Assembly: GCA_015689745.1 (NCBI GenBank)
Contig: WVSO01000024.1
Location: forward strand, 1-43,026
Reading direction: 5' to 3'
Length of the DNA stretch: 43,026 bases
Source of the DNA: Rhodobacterales bacterium HKCCSP123
GTDB lineage: Bacteria; Pseudomonadota; Alphaproteobacteria; Rhodobacterales; Rhodobacteraceae
The notes under the pieces are model-generated. The model made no database searches and had not been told where the DNA came from. It saw only the letters and a program-made list of their open reading frames with translations. The translations under genes and the position numbers were made by a program. Positions 37,898-43,026 of the stretch are shown here, in pieces. The first letter of the stretch is position 1. The number at the start of each line of letters is the position of its first letter.

Positions 37898-37928
37898 TTT
37901 CTGCATGGGTCTCATGCAGTTTCTGCAT
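37898..37928. promoter_or_regulatory. Triple CTGCAT half-sites upstream of the DUF1127 gene
   Basis: TTTCTGCAT occurs at 37898 and 37920, 22 bases apart. Between them ATGCAG makes two overlapping inverted repeats: CTGCATG-GGTCT-CATGCAG (37901-37919, perfect 7-bp arms) and ATGCAG-TTT-CTGCAT (37914-37928). On minus this lies just upstream of the -35, the place for an activator. The remaining 38 kb flank to ruvC (37929-38153) shows only the SOS-like box. Confidence 0.5.
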
Positions 37929-38083
37929 AGCGGCATGATGCGTCTAACCTACCATAAAACATGGCAAAAAACCGCCGATGGGTGTCGCGTTTCGGCCGTG
38001 CGGTGACGGTTTTGAACGCCGCGTTTTCGACATGGTCCAAAAGCGACGCCCCGGCCCCTGAAACGGACAGCGCGCTAGGCAAT

Positions 38084-38098
38084 GTTCGCCTTTCGTGC
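38084..38098 (+). promoter_or_regulatory. Candidate SOS (LexA) box upstream of ruvC
   Basis: GTTC-N7-GTGC differs at one base from the alphaproteobacterial LexA site GTTC-N7-GTTC and lies 56 bases before the ruvC start. ruvCAB is SOS-controlled in some Alphaproteobacteria (established knowledge). One match of this kind can occur by chance. Confidence 0.4.
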
Positions 38099-38153
38099 TA
38101 GTGGTGCAGAAAGGCCGCAGGAAGCGGCGGAATGACGGGGCTTGGACGGGCGG

Positions 38154-38657
38154 ATGCGGATCATCGGGATCGACCCGGGGCTGAGATGCCTCGGCTGGGG
38201 CGTGATCGAGGCCGACGGGTCGCGACTCAGGCATGTGGCGAACGGCCAATGCCTCAGTGGAGCAGGCGATCTGGCCGTGCGGCTCCTGGCGCTCCATTCG
38301 CAGCTCACCGAGGTCATTGCGCGCCACGCGCCGGACTTGGCCGCCGTCGAGCAGACCTTCGTCAACCGCGACGGGGCGGGGACGCTGAAACTGGGCCAGG
38401 CGCGCGGCATCGCCATGCTGGTGCCCGCGCAGGCCGGGCTGCCTGTGGCCGAATACGCGCCAAACGCCGTGAAGAAGGCGGTCGTGGGGGTCGGCCATGC
38501 CGAGAAGCACCAGGTCGACCACATGGTGCGCCTGCAACTGCCGGGCTGCGACCCGGCGGGACCCGACGCCGCCGACGCGCTTGCCATCGCGATCTGCCAT
38601 GCCTTCCACGCGCAGAGCGCGGGGCGCCTCGCGCAGGCCATCGGAGCCGCGTCATGA
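38154..38657 (+). CDS. ruvC: Holliday junction endonuclease RuvC
   Basis: This 167-residue nuclease cuts Holliday junctions during recombination. Catalytic acidic residues are visible: D7 in MRIIGIDPG, the glutamate in AAVEQTFVN, and the aspartates in [14 protein letters not shown]. The ATG at 38154 gives the family start; a TTG four codons earlier is not needed. Its stop overlaps the ruvA start (ATGA), the first of the ruvCAB set. Confidence 0.96.
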   Translation: MRIIGIDPGLRCLGWGVIEADGSRLRHVANGQCLSGAGDLAVRLLALHSQLTEVIARHAPDLAAVEQTFVNRDGAGTLKLGQARGIAMLVPAQAGLPVAEYAPNAVKKAVVGVGHAEKHQVDHMVRLQLPGCDPAGPDAADALAIAICHAFHAQSAGRLAQAIGAAS

Positions 38658-39331
38658 TCGGCAAGCTCACCGGCCGGGTGGACTACAAGGCCGCCGACCA
38701 CGTGCTGCTCGACGTGGGCGGGGTCGGCTACACCGTGCATTGCTCGGAGCGCACGCTGGCCGCGCTTCCAGCGCCGGGGCAGGCAGCCGCGCTCTATACC
38801 GAACTCCTGGTCCGCGAGGACCTGTTGCAACTCTTCGGGTTCCTGACACCCTACGAGCGCGAATGGCACCGGCTCCTGATCTCGGTTCAGGGCATCGGCG
38901 CAAAGGCTTCCATGGCGATCCTCGGCACGCTCGGGGCCGAGGGGATCGCGCGGGCCATCGCCATCGGCGACTGGGCCGCGGTGAAGGCCGCGCCGGGGGT
39001 GGGTCCCAAGATCGCGCAGCGCGTGGTGAACGAGTTGAAGGACAAGGCACCGGGCGTCATGGCGCTGGGCGGCACGCTGGGGCAGGCGGCGGGTACGGTC
39101 ACGGCGGACCCGCTGATCGAGGCCGAGGCCGCGCCCGTGGCGCCAGCTTCGAAACCGCCCGCGCCGTCGTCGGGTGCCGCCCAGGCCGATGCGCTTTCGG
39201 CATTGACCAACCTAGGCTACGGTCCCTCCGACGCCGCCCGCGCGGTCGCCGAGGCCGCGGGCAACGACCCCGGGGCCGAGGCGCCCGCGCTCATCCGTGC
39301 GGCGCTGCGGCTTCTGGCGCCAAAGAGTTGA
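38654..39331 (+). CDS. ruvA: Holliday junction helicase subunit RuvA
   Basis: This 225-residue protein binds four-way junctions and recruits RuvB. Domain I is the OB fold ([20 protein letters not shown]), domain II has helix-hairpin-helix motifs ([20 protein letters not shown] and [20 protein letters not shown]), and domain III is the C-terminal RuvB-contact domain ([20 protein letters not shown]). The linker between II and III is unusually rich in alanine and proline (residues ~155-180). The start overlaps ruvC by 4 bases. Confidence 0.96.
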   Translation: MIGKLTGRVDYKAADHVLLDVGGVGYTVHCSERTLAALPAPGQAAALYTELLVREDLLQLFGFLTPYEREWHRLLISVQGIGAKASMAILGTLGAEGIARAIAIGDWAAVKAAPGVGPKIAQRVVNELKDKAPGVMALGGTLGQAAGTVTADPLIEAEAAPVAPASKPPAPSSGAAQADALSALTNLGYGPSDAARAVAEAAGNDPGAEAPALIRAALRLLAPKS

Positions 39332-39384
39332 AAGGGGCGGTGGGTGAACCCGCCTATGGCGGAACCGCCCACCCTGCGGCATAG

Positions 39385-40416
39385 ATGATCCCGATGACCG
39401 AGCCCGACCCCACTCTCCGCCCCGCGGCGCTGCCCGAGGATGCCGACCGCGCGCTGCGCCCGCAAACCCTGTCCGAGTTCATCGGCCAGGCCGAGGCGCG
39501 GGCGAACCTGTCGGTCTTCATCGAAAGCGCCCGCCGCCGTGGCGAGGCGATGGACCATGTCCTGTTTCACGGCCCCCCCGGCCTCGGCAAGACGACGCTG
39601 GCGCAGATCATGGCGCGCGAGCTGGGCGTGAACTTCCGGATGACCTCCGGCCCGGTGCTGGCCAAGGCCGGCGACCTCGCCGCGATCCTGACCAATCTCG
39701 AGGCGCGCGACGTCCTCTTCATCGACGAGATCCACCGCCTGAACCCCGCCGTCGAAGAGGTGCTCTACCCCGCGCTCGAGGATTTCGAGCTCGACCTCGT
39801 GATCGGCGAGGGGCCTGCCGCGCGGACCGTGCGGATCGAGTTGCAGCCCTTCACGCTGGTGGGGGCGACCACGCGGATGGGCCTCTTGACCACGCCCTTG
39901 CGCGACCGTTTCGGTATCCCGACGCGGCTGCACTTCTACACCACCGAAGAGCTGACCCGCATCGTCGAGCGCGGCGCGCGCCTGTCGGGCGTGCCCTCGG
40001 ACCCCGACGGCGTGCACGAGATCGCCGCCCGCGCCCGCGGCACGCCGCGCATCGCGGGCCGCCTGTTGCGGCGCGTCATCGATTTCGCGCTGGTCGAAGG
40101 GGACGGGCGGCTCACGCGGGCCATCGCCGACAGTGCGCTGACCCGGCTGGGGGTGGACCACCTCGGCCTCGACGGGGCGGACCGGCGCTACCTGCGGCTC
40201 ATCGCCGAGAACTACGCGGGCGGCCCGGTCGGGATCGAGACGCTGTCGGCGGCCCTGTCGGAGAGCCGCGACTCGATCGAGGAGGTGATCGAGCCCTACC
40301 TGCTGCAACAGGGCCTGATCGCGCGCACGCCGCGCGGGCGGATGCTGGCGCAGAAGGGATGGACGCATCTTGGCCTCGCGGCACCGTCGATGCCGGGGCA
40401 GGGCGACCTGTTCTGA
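39385..40416 (+). CDS. ruvB: Holliday junction helicase subunit RuvB
   Basis: This 343-residue AAA+ motor drives branch migration. Walker [13 protein letters not shown] (about 64-75), Walker [11 protein letters not shown] (about 110-119), sensor 1 region [20 protein letters not shown] and the C-terminal winged helix (about 260-330) are present. The ATG at 39385 is used; a second ATG at 39394 ([10 protein letters not shown]) is equally possible as neither has a good ribosome-binding site. The 53-base gap after ruvA contains GGGCGGT/ACCGCCC and CCGCC-TAT-GGCGG inverted repeats. Confidence 0.96.
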   Translation: MIPMTEPDPTLRPAALPEDADRALRPQTLSEFIGQAEARANLSVFIESARRRGEAMDHVLFHGPPGLGKTTLAQIMARELGVNFRMTSGPVLAKAGDLAAILTNLEARDVLFIDEIHRLNPAVEEVLYPALEDFELDLVIGEGPAARTVRIELQPFTLVGATTRMGLLTTPLRDRFGIPTRLHFYTTEELTRIVERGARLSGVPSDPDGVHEIAARARGTPRIAGRLLRRVIDFALVEGDGRLTRAIADSALTRLGVDHLGLDGADRRYLRLIAENYAGGPVGIETLSAALSESRDSIEEVIEPYLLQQGLIARTPRGRMLAQKGWTHLGLAAPSMPGQGDLF

Positions 40417-40465
40417 GGCGCAGCGGGATGGACCTTCGCCCGGCCCGGTCTTAGGGTCCGCGCCC

Positions 40466-41119
40466 ATGACGGACACCACGCTTTCCCCCCTCACCCCCGA
40501 CGAGGTCACGGCGCTTTTCACCCGCGCCGACGGCCAGTACCTCTTCGCCCGCTGGGGGAGGCCCATCGTGCCCGTGGTCTTCGGGGTGGAGGATGCGACC
40601 GTCTCCATCCTGAAGGGCGCGATCGAGGCCGTGGTGGCGCTGGCCGATCACCGCATGGCCGAGACCGACGCGGAGCTGGGCGCGAACCTGATGGTCTTCT
40701 TCATCCGGGACTGGGCGGAGTTGACCGCCACGCCCAACCTCGACCGGCTGATCCCCGACCTGGCCGAGACGGTCGCCCGGCTGGAGGGTGCGGACGCCAA
40801 CCAGTACCGCGCCTTTCGCTTCGACGAGACCGGCGCGATCAAGGCGGCTTTCGTCTTCGTCCGCATGGATGCCGCCATGTCCGCGGCCCCCGCCGAGACC
40901 ATCGCACTCAGCCAGATCGTCCAGACCATCCTTCTGTGGTCCGACACCGCGTTCCTCGGCCAGTCGCCGCTGGCCGTGCTGAAGGCGGGCGGCCCCGCGA
41001 TCCTCAAGCCGCAGATCGCCGACCTGATCCGTGCGGCCTATGACCCGGTGATGCCGGCGCATGCGACCGATCCGTCCCATGCCCTGCGCCTTGCCGCGCG
41101 CCTGCCGAGGCCGCAATGA
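40466..41119 (+). CDS. Protein of unknown function coupled to ybgC
   Basis: This 217-residue soluble protein begins MTDTTLSPLTPDEVTALFTR and contains YLFARWGRPIVPVVFGVEDA, ANLMVFFIRDWAELTATPNL and TIALSQIVQTILLWSDTAFL. There is no signal peptide, no clear membrane span and no motif I recognise. Its stop overlaps the ybgC ATG (ATGA), so it is co-translated with the tol-pal group and follows ruvB by 49 bases. A link to DNA repair or to the cell envelope is possible from position only. Coding character is strong: codon use matches neighbours and the overlap is exact. Confidence 0.75.
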   Translation: MTDTTLSPLTPDEVTALFTRADGQYLFARWGRPIVPVVFGVEDATVSILKGAIEAVVALADHRMAETDAELGANLMVFFIRDWAELTATPNLDRLIPDLAETVARLEGADANQYRAFRFDETGAIKAAFVFVRMDAAMSAAPAETIALSQIVQTILLWSDTAFLGQSPLAVLKAGGPAILKPQIADLIRAAYDPVMPAHATDPSHALRLAARLPRPQ

Positions 41120-41526
41120 TCCACCGCTGGCCGATCCGCGTCTATTACGAGGACACCGACCTCGCCGGGATCGTCTACTACGCCAACTACCTGCGCTTCA
41201 TCGAGCGCGCCCGGTCGGAGATGGTGCGGGCGGCGGGCATCGACCAGACCGAGATGAAGGCCGCGGGGCTCGTCTTCGCCGTTCGGCGGGTCGAGGCCGA
41301 CTACCTGAGCCCCGCGCGCTACGACGACCTGATCGAGGTGCGGACGCGGCTGACCGGCCTCAAGGGCGCGAGTTTCGTCATGCCGCAAGAAGTCTGGCGC
41401 GACGAGACGCTGCTGTTCCGGGCAACCGTCACCGTCGTGGTTCTGACCGCCGAGGGGCGTGCCACGCGGCTTCCGGCGGATATTCGCGCAAAAATCGGGT
41501 CCATCACGGCAGATGTCAGCCCCTGA
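41116..41526 (+). CDS. ybgC: Tol-Pal system-associated acyl-CoA thioesterase
   Basis: This 136-residue hot-dog fold thioesterase has RVYYEDTDLAGIVYYANYLR (residues 8-27), with D15 as the catalytic aspartate of the 4-hydroxybenzoyl-CoA thioesterase-like family, then ERARSEMVRAAGI. E. coli YbgC is linked to phospholipid metabolism and the Tol-Pal complex (family knowledge). It overlaps the unknown 217-residue gene by 4 bases and precedes tolQ. Confidence 0.9.
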   Translation: MIHRWPIRVYYEDTDLAGIVYYANYLRFIERARSEMVRAAGIDQTEMKAAGLVFAVRRVEADYLSPARYDDLIEVRTRLTGLKGASFVMPQEVWRDETLLFRATVTVVVLTAEGRATRLPADIRAKIGSITADVSP

Positions 41527-41533
41527 CAGAGAA

Positions 41534-41566
41534 GTGTTCGCAAACACCCTGTAAACTGGTAAACTG
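41534..41566 (+). promoter_or_regulatory. Hairpin and tandem repeat upstream of tolQ
   Basis: GTGTT-CGCA-AACAC (41534-41547) is followed by two directly adjacent copies of GTAAACTG (41551-41558 and 41559-41566). A TAAACT here could serve as a -10 for tolQ, with TTCGCA (41537) at 17 bases as a poor -35. It is the only distinct signal in the 109-base gap after ybgC. Confidence 0.3.
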
Positions 41567-41635
41567 GCACCTTAATGAGGCGTGAAAATGCGCCCGCGGA
41601 GCATTGAGGTCGGGCAAAGGAACCCTTTACCAGTC

Positions 41636-42328
41636 ATGGAAACCGAAACACTCGCTGTCGCGCAACAGGCGGATTACACCGTCATTGCGCTCTTCTTCCG
41701 TGCCACGCTGACGGTCCAGCTGGTCATGATCGCGCTGCTCGTGGCCTCGGTCTGGGTCTGGGCCGTGACCTTCACCAAGCTTGCCATGTACCGCCGCGCG
41801 CGCGCGAATGCCGCGGCTTTCGACGCGGCCTTCTGGTCGGGCGAACCGCTCGACGAGCTTTATGACCAGGTCGCCGAGGCGCCGGGCAGCGCCTATGAGC
41901 GTGTCTTCGTGGCCGGAATGACCGAGTGGCGCCGCAGCCTGCGCGACGACGGCGGGCTTATCCCCGGCGTGCAGCAGCGCGTGGACCGCTCGATGGACGT
42001 GGCCATCGCGCGCGAAAGCGAGCGCTGGACGCAGGGTTTGAACTTCCTTGCCACCACCGGGTCGGCGGCGCCCTTCGTCGGCCTGTTCGGGACGGTCTGG
42101 GGGATCATGCGCTCCTTCCAGGAGATCGCAGCCTCGGGCAACACTTCGCTCGCCGTGGTGGCCCCCGGCATCGCCGAGGCGCTTCTGGCCACGGGTCTCG
42201 GCCTGCTCGCGGCCATCCCGGCGGTGATCCTCTACAACAAGCTCAGCGGGGACGCCGACCGCCTCGTTTCGGGGCTCGAAGGCTTCGCCGACGAGTTCTC
42301 CACCCTGCTGTCACGGCAGCTCGACTGA
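41636..42328 (+). CDS. tolQ: Tol-Pal system protein TolQ
   Basis: This 230-residue inner-membrane protein belongs to the MotA/TolQ/ExbB family. It has one span near residues 20-42 ([20 protein letters not shown]) and two more near 135-155 and 170-195, where [20 protein letters not shown] and [20 protein letters not shown] are the conserved family segments. With TolR it forms the proton-driven stator that pulls on TolA at division sites. The ATG at 41636 gives the usual length; upstream in-frame starts add a charged stretch not seen in the family. The TGA shares one base with the tolR ATG. Confidence 0.95.
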   Translation: METETLAVAQQADYTVIALFFRATLTVQLVMIALLVASVWVWAVTFTKLAMYRRARANAAAFDAAFWSGEPLDELYDQVAEAPGSAYERVFVAGMTEWRRSLRDDGGLIPGVQQRVDRSMDVAIARESERWTQGLNFLATTGSAAPFVGLFGTVWGIMRSFQEIAASGNTSLAVVAPGIAEALLATGLGLLAAIPAVILYNKLSGDADRLVSGLEGFADEFSTLLSRQLD

Positions 42329-42801
42329 TGGGGGTTTCCGTCGCCACCAACAGCGGTTCGCGCCGCAGGGGCCGGGGACGGCGGGCCAACCTGCGCCCGA
42401 TGTCCGAGATCAACGTGACGCCCTTCGTCGACGTGATCCTGTGCCTGTTGATCATCTTCATGGTTTCGGCGCCACTCATGACCGTAGGCGTGCCCATCGA
42501 CCTGCCCGACACCTCGGCCGAGGCGCTGCCCTCGGACGACGAGGAGCCGCTGACCGTCACCCTGACGCCCGAGGGCGAAGTGCTGATCCAGACCACACCC
42601 GTGCCGGAGAGCGACCTGATCACGCGGCTACAGGCGATTGCCGCGGAGCGCGACACGACGCGCATCTTCCTGCGGGCGGATGGTGCCATCGCGTACAATG
42701 ACGTCATGCGGATCATGGGCGCGCTGAACGCCGGAGGCTTCCGCGAGATCGGTCTCGTGACCGACAGCGGTGGCCCGCGCCTCGATGGAAGCGGAGAGTG
42801 A
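42328..42801 (+). CDS. tolR: Tol-Pal system protein TolR
   Basis: This 157-residue protein has a basic cytoplasmic start ([20 protein letters not shown]), one membrane span (about residues 33-50) with the proton-binding aspartate in [19 protein letters not shown] (D35), and a periplasmic domain with [20 protein letters not shown]. It belongs to the ExbD/TolR family. The start overlaps tolQ by one base (TGATG). Confidence 0.94.
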   Translation: MGVSVATNSGSRRRGRGRRANLRPMSEINVTPFVDVILCLLIIFMVSAPLMTVGVPIDLPDTSAEALPSDDEEPLTVTLTPEGEVLIQTTPVPESDLITRLQAIAAERDTTRIFLRADGAIAYNDVMRIMGALNAGGFREIGLVTDSGGPRLDGSGE

Positions 42802-42814
42802 GGGGGGCTGACGG

Positions 42815-43026
42815 ATGCGCCGCTCCCTCTACGCGTCCACCGCCCTGCATGCCGTGGTCCTTCTGTGGGTCGCGTTCGGCGGTGCCGTGTTCCGGGACAG
42901 CCCCGAGCCGGAGTTCGAGGTCACGGGCGTGACCATCCTGTCGACGGCCGAGTTCGAGGCGCTGACCGCCGCGGTCGAGCCGACGCCTGTCGCCGTCGTG
43001 ACGTCGCCGGCGCCCGCGCCGCGCCC
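42815..43026 (+). CDS. tolA: TolA-like cell envelope protein, 3' end missing
   Basis: An ATG 13 bases after tolR, with AGGGGGG upstream, opens a frame that runs off the window (about 70 codons). It starts MRRSLYASTALHAVVLLWVA, an N-terminal membrane anchor, followed by an acidic region (DSPEPEFEVTGVTILSTAEF) and then a Pro/Ala-rich stretch (VAVVTSPAPAPR). The position directly after tolQR and the anchor-plus-linker layout support TolA, which links the TolQR motor to Pal. The C-terminal domain is not visible. Confidence 0.8.
   Translation, partial: MRRSLYASTALHAVVLLWVAFGGAVFRDSPEPEFEVTGVTILSTAEFEALTAAVEPTPVAVVTSPAPAPR

Noticed and set aside
41551-41566. Start of a CRISPR or iteron array at the GTAAACTG tandem
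   Set aside because: Only two 8-bp copies with no spacers or further repeats.

Overview
The window is high-GC DNA with dense gene packing, many 4-base start/stop overlaps (ATGA or GTGA), frequent GTG starts and gene content typical of the Rhodobacteraceae (Roseobacter group, Alphaproteobacteria). Supporting markers are short HisG with HisZ, a B12-dependent ribonucleotide reductase, a Hint-domain protein, DUF1127 and DUF1489 proteins, GcvT-family FAD dehydrogenases and ruvCAB followed by ybgC-tolQRA. Everything rests on reading the sequence; no database search was run.

Layout. 1-1413 is the 3' part of a patatin-like (NTE-family) phospholipase gene. 1410-4294 (minus) holds a fused FAD dehydrogenase/GcvT protein of the dimethylglycine/sarcosine dehydrogenase type, coupled to a small membrane protein. 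4650-14691 (minus) looks like one long operon: xdhA-xdhB-xdhC, an ABC importer (ATPase, two permeases, BMP-family binding protein) and, between permease and binding protein, a six-helix voltage-gated-type potassium channel. It reads as purine or nucleoside uptake plus xanthine oxidation and ends at a strong hairpin terminator. dnaE and an MFS transporter follow on plus, then a LysR regulator divergent from a small DUF4242 gene. 21145-24772 holds slyX divergent from an overlapping hisS-hisZ-hisG operon. nrdJ, an LpxR-like outer-membrane protein, a Hint-domain protein and rpsD with a structured leader follow.

30850-33042 is a looser region: a DUF4399 protein divergent from an ECF sigma factor with no recognisable anti-sigma gene, about 300 bases of gene-poor DNA ending in five 10-bp-phased repeats, a 71-residue unknown protein, and a decayed winged-helix/TPR regulator. 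Then come homospermidine synthase, an MFS transporter, prmA, two small proteins, ruvCAB with a candidate SOS box, an unknown 217-residue protein coupled to ybgC, and tolQ-tolR-tolA, with tolA cut by the window end.

Intergenic DNA contains a mosaic palindromic repeat family at three loci and several operator-like arrays. The most notable are four exact 11-bp-spaced GTAC units between slyX and hisS. I see no prophage, insertion sequence, CRISPR array or tRNA gene. No clearly new multi-gene system is evident; the best leads are the potassium channel inside the purine operon, the phased repeat arrays and the rpsD leader.
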